From an uncultured Clostridia bacterium (GTDB lineage Bacteria > Bacillota > Clostridia > Lachnospirales > Bianqueaceae), in contig CALBGL010000019.1 of NCBI GenBank assembly GCA_937892735.1, positions 1 through 22,293 of the forward strand: DNA of 22,293 nt. Reading direction: 5' to 3'. A program made the position numbers and the translations under genes. This document shows positions 1 to 6,986 of this stretch, one piece after another. A model generated the notes under the pieces. It did not search any database. It was not told where the DNA came from and was given only the letters and a program-made list of their open reading frames with translations. How positions within the stretch are numbered: position 1 is the stretch's first letter; every line of letters begins with the position of its first letter.

Positions 1-1
1 G

Positions 2-1066
2 AGACCCGGATATACCATGTCAGAGAAAACGGTAGGGAAGACGCTGTTAGATATTTTCGACCGGTCGGAGGAAAGTCGGATCATCGTGGCGACATTTGCA
101 TCGAACGTGGATCGTGTGCAGCAGATTTTCAATGCTGCGAGAGACCATGGCCGTAAGGTAGTGGTGATGGGCCGCAGTATGATTAATGTAGTCAACACGG
201 CAATGGAGACGGGCTATCTGGAGGTTCCGGAAGGGACTTTGATTGAGATCGGAGATGTTAATGACTATCCGGATGAGGAAATTGTCATCATAACGACGGG
301 AAGTCAGGGGGAACCTTTGTCGGCTCTGGCGAGAATGGCATCCGGAGAACATCGGAATGTTACGATCAAGTCTGGCGATAAGGTCATTTTCAGTTCCAAG
401 CCGGTTCCGGGCAATGAGAAGACGGTCACGCGCGTGATTAACGAATTGATGAAGAAGGGCGCGGAGGTCGTCTATGAGAACGCGCATGTATCCGGCCATG
501 CTTCACAGGAAGAACTGAAGCTGGTATATAGTCTTCTGAAACCTAAGTATTTTATTCCGGTACACGGAGAATATAAGCACCTGCTGGCCCATAAGCACCT
601 GATTCAGGAGATGGGACATGCGGAAGAAGATATTTTCCTGATGAGTGTGGGCGATGTGCTGGAGCTGGATAAAGTACAGGGGGAAGTCACAGATCATATG
701 GAGATCGAAGATGTGTTGGTGGATGGACTGGGAGTAGGCGATGTGGGTAATATTGTGTTGCGGGATCGGAAACTTCTGGCGGAGAATGGTCTTTTGATCA
801 TCGTTCTGACTTTGAAGAGAGGAACCGGTCTGATCGAAGCGGGACCGGATATTGTCTCCCGAGGCTTTGTGTATGTGAGAGAATCCGAGTCATTGATGGA
901 GGGCTGTCGCAAGGTTGTCATGGAAGTATTTGATATGTGTAAGCAGCGCAGCATTAATGACTGGGGGAGTATTAAGACGGAAATCCGAGATGCTCTCAGA
1001 GAATATTTATGGAGAGAAACCAAACGGAGTCCTATGATTTTGCCGATTATTACTGAGGTTCGGTAA
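2..1066 (+). CDS. rnj: Ribonuclease J, 3' portion (5' end outside window)
   Basis: This is the C-terminal 354 residues of a ribonuclease J, a cytoplasmic metallo-beta-lactamase/beta-CASP RNase with 5'-3' exonuclease and endonuclease activity in mRNA decay and rRNA maturation. The reading frame is open to the window edge, and the residues before the first ATG (RPGYT, then MSEKTVG) match the middle of the family, so the ATG at 17 is internal and the true start lies upstream. The family is usually about 555 residues, so roughly 200 N-terminal residues with most metal ligands are missing from view. Visible marks are the beta-CASP region (IIVATFASNVDRVQQI, TTGSQGEPLSALARM), the HVSGHAS motif and PVHGEYKHL, followed by the C-terminal domain. 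It is followed after 25 bases by mltG on the same strand. The family call is secure; whether it is J1 or J2 is not determined. Confidence 0.95.
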   Translation, partial: RPGYTMSEKTVGKTLLDIFDRSEESRIIVATFASNVDRVQQIFNAARDHGRKVVVMGRSMINVVNTAMETGYLEVPEGTLIEIGDVNDYPDEEIVIITTGSQGEPLSALARMASGEHRNVTIKSGDKVIFSSKPVPGNEKTVTRVINELMKKGAEVVYENAHVSGHASQEELKLVYSLLKPKYFIPVHGEYKHLLAHKHLIQEMGHAEEDIFLMSVGDVLELDKVQGEVTDHMEIEDVLVDGLGVGDVGNIVLRDRKLLAENGLLIIVLTLKRGTGLIEAGPDIVSRGFVYVRESESLMEGCRKVVMEVFDMCKQRSINDWGSIKTEIRDALREYLWRETKRSPMILPIITEVR

Positions 1067-1091
1067 ACACATTTGAGAAGGATGGGAAATC

Positions 1092-2195
1092 ATGATAGAA
1101 AGGTTTAACCGATTCTTGGCCTGGTTGGCGAGGAATATCAAGAAGACGATTGGCTTTTTAGGTTTGATTGCATTGATGGCATTGGTGTTTACGACGGCGT
1201 TCAGCCAGGGGTACCATTTTATGAGAGAGGATTCCTATGCGGCGCAGGATGATAATGCTGGAACGGTAGCGGTAGAGATTCCGCAGGATGCGACGACAGA
1301 TGATATCGCGAATCTCCTGCAGCGAAGAGGGCTGATTCAGGATACATGGGAATTCCAGATCAAGGCGCGTCTGATGGGGGCGACGGATGATTTTAAGTCC
1401 GGCATCTATTATATTCTGGAAGGATCCAGTGTAGAGACAATTATTAAGACATTGCGCGCTGGAGATCAGTCGGATGTAGTCCCGATTCATATCGCGGCAG
1501 GCGCGACGATCGACGAGATTGCGACGCTGTTGGAAGAGAGTGGTATCTGCTCCGCAACAGATTTTCAGCGGGCAGCGAATCTGACAACGTATGATATTAG
1601 TCTGATTAAGAATATCGAGGCGCCGGAAGGCCGTCGTTATATTCTGGAAGGATATGTGCTGCCGGGAACGTATCAGATCATACGAGATTCCAGTGCAACA
1701 AATGTCATGCAGGTGTTCTTGGAACGTTTTGTATCAGAGTATACTGCATCTTTGAGTCAGATGGCAGATCAGAGCGGATATACGCTGGATCAGATTTTGA
1801 CATTGGCGTCTGTTGTTCAATCGGAATGTGCGGTTTCGTCGGATTATAGTACGTTTGCTTCTATGCTGCTCAATCGTATTCGAAGCGGAAAAGAATCCCT
1901 TTCCTATTGGTCCATGCCTTTTACAGTGCTGTATGCGCAGCATCGTACAGAGGATGAGCTGACGTCGGTTTCAGAGGCCGATCAGCAGTATGATTCGCCG
2001 TATAACACCTATCTCTATCAGGGATTCCCGCCGGGACCGGTCTGCAATCCGTCGCTTGACGCGATCCGGGCGGTGCTGTATCCAGAAGATACAGAGTATT
2101 TATATTATGAGATCGATTTGAATGCTCCGAATGGACCGCGGCATTTCTCGGTCACAGAGGAGGAACACAACGCATATTTGGAGTCACAGAGGTAA
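1092..2195 (+). CDS. mltG: Endolytic peptidoglycan transglycosylase MltG (YceG-like)
   Basis: Predicted membrane-anchored lytic transglycosylase that cuts nascent glycan strands and so ends peptidoglycan chain elongation. The 367-residue protein has a short cytoplasmic N-terminus, one membrane helix at about residues 20-38, a LysM-like region, and the YceG catalytic domain. The catalytic glutamate is E245 in LASVVQSE, equivalent to the ASIVEKE motif of the family. The C-terminal signature, which includes SPYNTYLYQGFPPGPVCNPS, is intact, as is the FSVTEEEHNAY end. The motif before it, usually close to LQSDPTVLYAL, is degenerate here (YWSMPFTVLYAQ). The start is preceded by an AAGGA-like site. 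It lies between rnj and trmR in the same order as Bacillus yrrL-yrrM, which supports the assignment. Confidence 0.9.
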   Translation: MIERFNRFLAWLARNIKKTIGFLGLIALMALVFTTAFSQGYHFMREDSYAAQDDNAGTVAVEIPQDATTDDIANLLQRRGLIQDTWEFQIKARLMGATDDFKSGIYYILEGSSVETIIKTLRAGDQSDVVPIHIAAGATIDEIATLLEESGICSATDFQRAANLTTYDISLIKNIEAPEGRRYILEGYVLPGTYQIIRDSSATNVMQVFLERFVSEYTASLSQMADQSGYTLDQILTLASVVQSECAVSSDYSTFASMLLNRIRSGKESLSYWSMPFTVLYAQHRTEDELTSVSEADQQYDSPYNTYLYQGFPPGPVCNPSLDAIRAVLYPEDTEYLYYEIDLNAPNGPRHFSVTEEEHNAYLESQR

Positions 2196-2199
2196 TCGC

Positions 2200-2883
2200 A
2201 TGATCGATTCAAAAGATCTCCCTAGGTATGTGGGAGAGGAGTATATTTTGCAGTTTATTCGCTGGATGACTCCCTATCGAGAGGACGTTTCCACCCCGGT
2301 ATTGGAACATTGCCGGGGGGATAACGTCCCCATTCTTTCTGAGGAGACAAAATCCCTGTTGGCAGTCCTACTGCAGATGAAGGCACCGGCACGGGTTCTG
2401 GAGATCGGGACGGCCTATGGGTTTTCGGCGATTTACATGAGTCAGTTTTTAAAAGAAGGTGGTCTCATTCATACGATTGAGAGAAATCCAGTGATGATTG
2501 AACAGGCGAAAAGACATATAGAGGCGGCAGGACTGGCAGAAACGATCACATTGTATGAGGGTCACGCGCAGGAGATTCTAAAATCTCTGACAGGCCCCTA
2601 TGATATGGTGCTGATGGATGCTTCTATGGGACAGTATGGGATCTTCTGGGAAGAAATACAGTCATTCCTGTCTCCGGGAGCCTGGGTGATGGCTGATAAT
2701 GTGCTGCACGGAGGAATGGTCGCCAGGCCTCGCCTGGAGGTGCCGAGAAGACAGCGTACGATTCATAGCAGGCTGAGAAGCTTTCTGGAGACGGCGCTGC
2801 AGGACGAGAGATATCAGACCAGCCTGCTGCCTATTGGAGATGGAGTTTTACTGGCAGTGCGTAAAGGAGAGACGAAGAGATGA
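2200..2883 (+). CDS. trmR: tRNA 5-hydroxyuridine O-methyltransferase TrmR-like (YrrM family)
   Basis: Predicted SAM-dependent O-methyltransferase of 227 residues that would convert 5-hydroxyuridine at tRNA wobble position 34 to 5-methoxyuridine. SAM motif I is VLEIGTAYGFS (67-77). Metal-ligand positions of COMT-like enzymes are D140 and D166-N167. I chose the ATG at 2200 because it follows an AGAGG site and lies 4 bases after the mltG stop; a longer frame from 2122 would overlap mltG by 74 bases. The gene overlaps the next one by ATGA, implying translational coupling to the hydroxylase that makes its substrate. Oddity: the residue after D140-A-S is Met143, where this family usually has Lys (DAAKGQY). 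Function rests on family and on the mltG-trmR-trhP order; a generic COMT-like enzyme is the alternative. Confidence 0.82.
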   Translation: MIDSKDLPRYVGEEYILQFIRWMTPYREDVSTPVLEHCRGDNVPILSEETKSLLAVLLQMKAPARVLEIGTAYGFSAIYMSQFLKEGGLIHTIERNPVMIEQAKRHIEAAGLAETITLYEGHAQEILKSLTGPYDMVLMDASMGQYGIFWEEIQSFLSPGAWVMADNVLHGGMVARPRLEVPRRQRTIHSRLRSFLETALQDERYQTSLLPIGDGVLLAVRKGETKR

Positions 2884-4103
2884 GAAAACCGGAATTGCTG
2901 GCCCCGGCAGGAGGCCCTGAGGCGCTCAAAACAGCCGTTCTTTATGGGGCAGATGCGGTCTATCTGGGCGGAAGCCGTTATGGACTCCGTGCGAAGGCGC
3001 GCAATTTTGACAGAGAACAGATGAGAGAGAATATCGCCTATGCCCATAAACATGGCGTCAGGGTGCATGTGGCAGTGAATATTCTGGCGCATAATGAACA
3101 TTTGGAAGGATTAGCAGCGTATCTGAAGGAATTGGAAGAGGATGGAGCCGATGCATTGATTGTGGCCGACGCGGGTATCTTTCAGATTGCCAGGGAGACG
3201 GTGCCGCAGATGGAACTTCACCTCAGTACGCAGGCATCCGCCACCAATTATCGCACATTCCAGTTTTGGCACGGGCAGGGCGCTAAACGGATTGTGGCCG
3301 CGCGGGAATTGTCGCTTGCTGAACTCAGACAGATCAGGGAGCGATGCGATGAAAAACTGGAATTAGAAGTATTTGTACATGGTGCTATGTGCATCTCTAT
3401 TTCCGGACGGTGTTTGCTCAGCAACTATATGGCCGCGCGGGATGCGAATCTGGGAGCCTGCGTACATCCCTGCCGGTGGAAATATCATCTGGTGGAAGAG
3501 ACGCGTCCAGGAGAGTATTATCCGATTGGAGAAGAGGATGAGGGGACTTATATCATGAACTCCAAGGACTTATGCATGATCGAATACATTCCAGAACTCA
3601 TTCAGGCGGGAATTACCAGCTTTAAAATAGAAGGCCGCATGAAAACGCCGTTGTATGTGGCGATGGTGACGAAGGCGTATCGAGAAGCGATTGATGATTA
3701 TAGGAAGAATCCGGCTCTTTTTGAGGAAAAAAAGCCATACTATCTGCACCTCTTATCGCAGGTCAGTCATCGAGGATACAACACAGGATTTTTCTTTGGT
3801 CATCCTGATGAAAATAGCCAGGTGTACCCCTCTTCGGAATATATAAAACAGGTAAATTTTGTCGCAAAGGTTTTGAAGCGGCAGGGAGAGGATCTTTGGA
3901 TAGAACAGCGTAATAAGTTTTCGGTGGGAGACACATTGTACTTTCTGACACCTGCTGGGGAACCTTTGCCATATCTGGTACAAGAAATTCGAACGGAAGA
4001 GGGGATATTGCGGGAAAGTGCGAATCACGCGCAAGAGGTTCTGCGTATTGCGGCGCCGAAGTGGGAGATTCCGGAAGGCTGTATTCTCATGAAATCTCTA
4101 TAA
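2880..4103 (+). CDS. trhP: tRNA U34 hydroxylation protein TrhP (peptidase U32 family)
   Basis: A 407-residue U32-family protein, by family the prephenate-dependent tRNA U34 hydroxylation enzyme (YrrN/YrrO, YegQ) rather than a true peptidase. The N-terminus has the U32 signature ELLAPAGGPEAL with GADAVYLGG. The cysteines expected to hold an iron-sulphur cluster are present: C171 and C178 in CISISGRC, C194 and C198 in GACVHPC, and C232 in SKDLC. IEGRMK (251-255 region) is the other conserved block. The start overlaps the trmR stop (ATGA), so hydroxylase and methyltransferase are translated together and should supply 5-methoxyuridine in tRNA. Bacillus has two U32 paralogues at this place; only one is here. 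The 3' end runs into the hairpin before sigK. Confidence 0.87.
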   Translation: MRKPELLAPAGGPEALKTAVLYGADAVYLGGSRYGLRAKARNFDREQMRENIAYAHKHGVRVHVAVNILAHNEHLEGLAAYLKELEEDGADALIVADAGIFQIARETVPQMELHLSTQASATNYRTFQFWHGQGAKRIVAARELSLAELRQIRERCDEKLELEVFVHGAMCISISGRCLLSNYMAARDANLGACVHPCRWKYHLVEETRPGEYYPIGEEDEGTYIMNSKDLCMIEYIPELIQAGITSFKIEGRMKTPLYVAMVTKAYREAIDDYRKNPALFEEKKPYYLHLLSQVSHRGYNTGFFFGHPDENSQVYPSSEYIKQVNFVAKVLKRQGEDLWIEQRNKFSVGDTLYFLTPAGEPLPYLVQEIRTEEGILRESANHAQEVLRIAAPKWEIPEGCILMKSL

Positions 4104-4125
4104 GGACTTGCTGAAAAACAGAAGG

Positions 4126-4190
4126 AAAAGCACTTTTTTGATGAAGAATGCATATACATGGCATCAGGTTCATCGAAGGAGTGCTTTTTT
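4126..4190 (+). terminator. Long hairpin with terminator features that buries the sigK ribosome site
   Basis: Positions 4126-4145 can pair with 4169-4188 over 20 consecutive base pairs: AAAAGCACT with AGTGCTTTT, five pairs of T-run against GAAGG (including three G-U), then GATGAA with TTCATC. Inside the loop ATGC (4148-4151) can pair with GCAT (4161-4164). The 3' arm ends in six T. It is a plausible Rho-independent terminator for the mltG-trmR-trhP group. Unusually, the AAGGAG ribosome site of sigK (4176-4181) is inside the 3' arm and the T-run fills the spacer before the sigK ATG at 4191. The GC part of the stem is short, so termination strength is uncertain. Confidence 0.65.
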
Positions 4191-4883
4191 ATGTGGATTC
4201 TTTTGGCACTGCAATTTTTATTTCTGATTGGATATGTAGCAGGCAGTGTAGCGTTTCCTAAGCCTCTTAGTCCGGAAGAAGAGGAAGAATGTCTGCGAAA
4301 AATGCGTCAGGGGGATCGGGAAGCGAGGGATGAGCTGATCGAACGAAATATGCGTTTGGTGGCGCATATCGTCAGAAAATACTCCAGTCAAGGCAAATGC
4401 GGTAGTTGGGAGACGGACGACCTGATTTCCGTGGGATCCATCGGCTTGATGAAAGGAATATCTACCTATCGGGAGGACAAATGTACGAGACTGTCGACCT
4501 ATCTGGCGCGCTGCATTGAAAATGAGATTCTGATGCTGCTGCGAAGTGATAAGAAGATAAAGAACGAGGTCTCCCTCCAGGATCCGATCGGACAGGACGG
4601 AGAGGGAAACACTCTGACATTGATGGATGTACTGACGTATGAGGAAGAGGACGTGTTGGACCGTCTGGATCAGCGTATGAAATATGGGCGGGTTCTTGCG
4701 TGTATGAAGAAAGTATTGGATGATCGAGAGGCTAAGGTAATTCGCATGCGGTACGGACTTGAGGACGGCGAGGAGCACACGCAGAAAGAAACGGCACAGG
4801 TACTGGGAGTGAGCCGATCCTATGTAAGCCGCATCGAAAAGAAAGCTTTGGCAAAATTGAAAAAAGAATTGTCCGTATCCTGA
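4191..4883 (+). CDS. sigK: Sporulation sigma factor SigK (pro-sigma-K, uninterrupted)
   Basis: A 230-residue sigma-70 family protein matching sigma-K, the late mother-cell sporulation sigma factor. Residues 1-20 form a hydrophobic pro-sequence (WILLALQFLFLIGYV) followed by AFPKPLS, which aligns with the start of mature Bacillus sigma-K. In Bacillus this segment anchors the precursor to the membrane until the SpoIVFB protease removes it. Region 2 spans about 45-120 (NMRLVAHIVRKY, DLISVGSIGLMKGI, ARCIENEILM) and region 4 about 165-226 with the helix-turn-helix QKETAQVLGVSRSYVSRIEK. DPIGQDGEGN (131-140) is typical of SigK. The ATG at 4191 has AAGGAG upstream; an in-frame ATG at 4158 lies inside the hairpin loop without a site. 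The gene is complete, with no skin-type insertion. Confidence 0.92.
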   Translation: MWILLALQFLFLIGYVAGSVAFPKPLSPEEEEECLRKMRQGDREARDELIERNMRLVAHIVRKYSSQGKCGSWETDDLISVGSIGLMKGISTYREDKCTRLSTYLARCIENEILMLLRSDKKIKNEVSLQDPIGQDGEGNTLTLMDVLTYEEEDVLDRLDQRMKYGRVLACMKKVLDDREAKVIRMRYGLEDGEEHTQKETAQVLGVSRSYVSRIEKKALAKLKKELSVS

Positions 4884-4975
4884 TGCAATCATAAACATAT
4901 TTTTGAGAAAAGAAGAAGGGGAACGCCGAACGTAAAAATATATGAACAAAATAAAAAGAAAATCTGAAATAGCTA

Positions 4976-5004
4976 TTGACGAAAATTGACAAGTGATATA
5001 TAAT
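4976..5004 (+). promoter_or_regulatory. Sigma-A-type promoter of the sugar ABC transporter operon
   Basis: The -35 box TTGACG (4976-4981) and -10 box TATAAT (4999-5004) are separated by 17 bases. Transcription would start near 5011, about 65 bases before the first permease gene. The rest of the gap between sigK and this promoter (4884-4975) is A-rich with no clear terminator. Confidence 0.8.
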
Positions 5005-5016
5005 TTATTTAGACAC

Positions 5017-5031
5017 CTCCCAAAAAGGGAG
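5017..5031 (+). other. Small 5'-UTR hairpin
   Basis: CTCCC, a loop of five A, and GGGAG form a perfect 5-bp hairpin a few bases after the predicted transcription start of the transporter operon. A hairpin at the 5' end often protects mRNA from decay; a role here is inference only. Confidence 0.4.
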
Positions 5032-5075
5032 CAAGCGAGTTTTACATCACATGATGAGTTAGGAGGTCACAGGAA

Positions 5076-6026
5076 ATGGCGAAAAACAAAATAAAGAAGC
5101 CCAGGAAGATGACTCTTGTACAGAGCATCCAAAGAGAAGTATATAAAAATTGGAGCCTGTATCTTCTCGTGGCGGTGCCGGTTATTTACTTGATTATTTT
5201 CAAGTATATTCCTATGTATGGTGTTCAGATCGCCTTTCGGCGTTATCAGCCGGTTTATGGCATTGAGGGCAGTCCGTGGGTGGGGCTGGATTATTTTGAG
5301 CAATTTATGACAAACTATAAGTTCTGGGATATCATACGGAATACGTTGAGCATCAGCATATATTCTCTGCTCACATTTCCGTTATCTATTGTCCTGGCGG
5401 TTTTGTTGAATTATATTCCATTTCGAAAGTTTCAGAAGACGGTACAGCTTGTGAGCTACGCTCCTCACTTTATCTCTACGGTCGTCATGGTATCCATGAT
5501 TTTACAGTTTCTGGATACTAGGACGGGACTGGTCAATGCGCTGATCACTGCGTTGGGAGGTGAAGCGATCAACTTCATGGGACGCAAGGAGCTTTTTTAT
5601 CATATATATGTCTGGAGCGGCGTCTGGCAGGGAGTCGGCTACGCCTCTATCATTTATATTGCGGCATTGGCAGGTGTCTCTCCCGAACTTCATGAGGCGG
5701 CCATCATGGATGGCGCTACCATCACGAAGCGGGTATGGCATATCGATCTTCCCAGTATTTTGCCAACGGTCATGATCATGTTTATCATGCAGTGCGGTAC
5801 AGTGATGAGCGTCGGATACGAGAAGGTGTATTTGATGCAGAACAGTATGAATCTTGAGGTTTCTGAAGTGATAGATACCTACGTCTACAAACAAGGACTG
5901 ACCTCGACGATGCCGAAATATTCCTACTCAACGGCAGTGGGGCTGTTTGTCTCTATCGTAAACGTTATTCTTCTGGTGTCAGTCAATACAATCGCTAAAA
6001 AAGTTAGCGGCAGTTCGTTGTGGTAA
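5076..6026 (+). CDS. Sugar ABC transporter permease, LplB-like (CUT1 family)
   Basis: A 316-residue inner-membrane permease of the binding-protein-dependent carbohydrate importers, LplB/YteP type. A basic N-terminus is followed by a first membrane helix (SLYLLVAVPVIYLIIF, about 28-44), the characteristic KYIPMYGVQIAFRRY segment, and further helices. The cytoplasmic EAA loop (EAAIMDGA, from about residue 207, ending in HIDLP) is the contact point for the ATPase. A strong AGGAGG site (5061-5066) precedes the ATG by 9 bases. It is the first gene of a three-gene operon with a second permease and a lipoprotein. As is common for this class, no ATPase gene is present; a shared MsmX-like ATPase elsewhere probably energises it. 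Family members import oligosaccharides such as pectin or host-glycan fragments; the substrate here is unknown. Confidence 0.9.
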   Translation: MAKNKIKKPRKMTLVQSIQREVYKNWSLYLLVAVPVIYLIIFKYIPMYGVQIAFRRYQPVYGIEGSPWVGLDYFEQFMTNYKFWDIIRNTLSISIYSLLTFPLSIVLAVLLNYIPFRKFQKTVQLVSYAPHFISTVVMVSMILQFLDTRTGLVNALITALGGEAINFMGRKELFYHIYVWSGVWQGVGYASIIYIAALAGVSPELHEAAIMDGATITKRVWHIDLPSILPTVMIMFIMQCGTVMSVGYEKVYLMQNSMNLEVSEVIDTYVYKQGLTSTMPKYSYSTAVGLFVSIVNVILLVSVNTIAKKVSGSSLW

Positions 6027-6036
6027 AGGAGGGATC

Positions 6037-6939
6037 ATGATGGCCAAAATAAAAAAGTCGATTCGGTATACGATGGGGGATCGAATTTTCTTAACGATTG
6101 ATTTCGTCATCCTGGTGCTGCTGTTGATTGCGATCGCGTATCCATTGATTTATATTTTCTTTGCCTCCTTTAATGCGCAGGTTACGAAAATGGGATTATC
6201 GCTGATTCCGGAGGAATGGACGATTCAAGGTTATAAGGCGGTATTTGAATATAAGTTTATATGGAGTGGCTACCGAAATACATTGGTCTATACGGCAGTG
6301 GGAACGATCATTAATCTATTTGTGACAATTTGCTGTGCATACCCGCTGTCCCGGAAGGATTTTAAGGGGCGAGGACCCATCATGGTGATGTGCATGATTA
6401 CCATGTATTTCAGTGGCGGTTTGATTCCAACTTATCTTGTTATTAAAGACTTAGGTATCCTCAATACCATGTGGTCCATCGTGCTCCCGGGTGCCATGTC
6501 CGTATACAACATGATTGTCATGCGGACGTACTTTGATACGCAGATCCCGATGGAACTCCTAGAGTCGGCGCAGCTTGACGGATGCGGCAATCTGAATTTT
6601 CTTAAGAGTATTGTGTTGCCGTTATCAGTTCCGATTCTGGCGGTTGTCGGATTGTTCTACGCGGTAGGACACTGGAATTCATATTTCAACGCGATGATTT
6701 ATCTGACCGAGCGGGATCGTTATCCGCTGCAGGTCATTTTGCGTGATATCCTGATTATGAATAATGTGGATCCTTCGGAATCCTCCATGGATCTGACGCT
6801 ATTGCAGAGCATGGAAGAGAGACAAAATGTCATGAAATATTCACTGATTATTGTATCCTCATTGCCGGTCTTGATTCTGTATCCATTCATTCAGAAGTAT
6901 TTTGTAAAGGGAATCATGATCGGAGCGATCAAGGGCTGA
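6037..6939 (+). CDS. Sugar ABC transporter permease, YtcP-like (CUT1 family)
   Basis: A 300-residue second permease, partner of the LplB-like protein, typical of the YtcP/YesQ group. Six membrane helices are expected, beginning with IDFVILVLLLIAIAYPLIYIFF (about 25-46). The EAA-type loop is ESAQLDG, from about residue 176, and the C-terminus KYFVKGIMIGAIKG is diagnostic of the group. An AAAGGAGGG site ends only 3 bases before the ATG at 6037 but 6 bases before a second ATG at 6040, so translation may start one codon later. It follows the first permease by 10 bases and should form a heterodimer with it in the membrane. No frameshift or missing segment is seen. Confidence 0.9.
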   Translation: MMAKIKKSIRYTMGDRIFLTIDFVILVLLLIAIAYPLIYIFFASFNAQVTKMGLSLIPEEWTIQGYKAVFEYKFIWSGYRNTLVYTAVGTIINLFVTICCAYPLSRKDFKGRGPIMVMCMITMYFSGGLIPTYLVIKDLGILNTMWSIVLPGAMSVYNMIVMRTYFDTQIPMELLESAQLDGCGNLNFLKSIVLPLSVPILAVVGLFYAVGHWNSYFNAMIYLTERDRYPLQVILRDILIMNNVDPSESSMDLTLLQSMEERQNVMKYSLIIVSSLPVLILYPFIQKYFVKGIMIGAIKG

Positions 6940-6940
6940 T

Positions 6941-6954
6941 ACCGGACTCCCGGT
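6941..6954 (+). other. Intercistronic hairpin before the binding-protein gene
   Basis: ACCGG and CCGGT pair across a 4-base loop in the 47-base gap between the second permease and the lipoprotein gene. It lacks a T-run, so it is not a clear terminator. Such hairpins often stabilise the mRNA of a highly expressed binding protein; that role is inferred. Confidence 0.4.
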
Positions 6955-6986
6955 TTAGCAATACATATTATATAGGAGGGAACAAA

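Noticed and set aside
2122..2199. Longer N-terminus for the TrmR-like protein overlapping mltG
   Set aside because: The added residues do not resemble the family and the ATG at 2200 has its own ribosome site right after the mltG stop.
2880..4103. Assignment of the U32 protein as a collagenase-like secreted protease
   Set aside because: There is no signal peptide, the iron-sulphur cysteines of TrhP are present, and it is translationally coupled to trmR.
4158..4190. ATG at 4158 as the sigK start
   Set aside because: It lies in the hairpin loop with no ribosome site; the pro-sequence of SigK fits a start at 4191.
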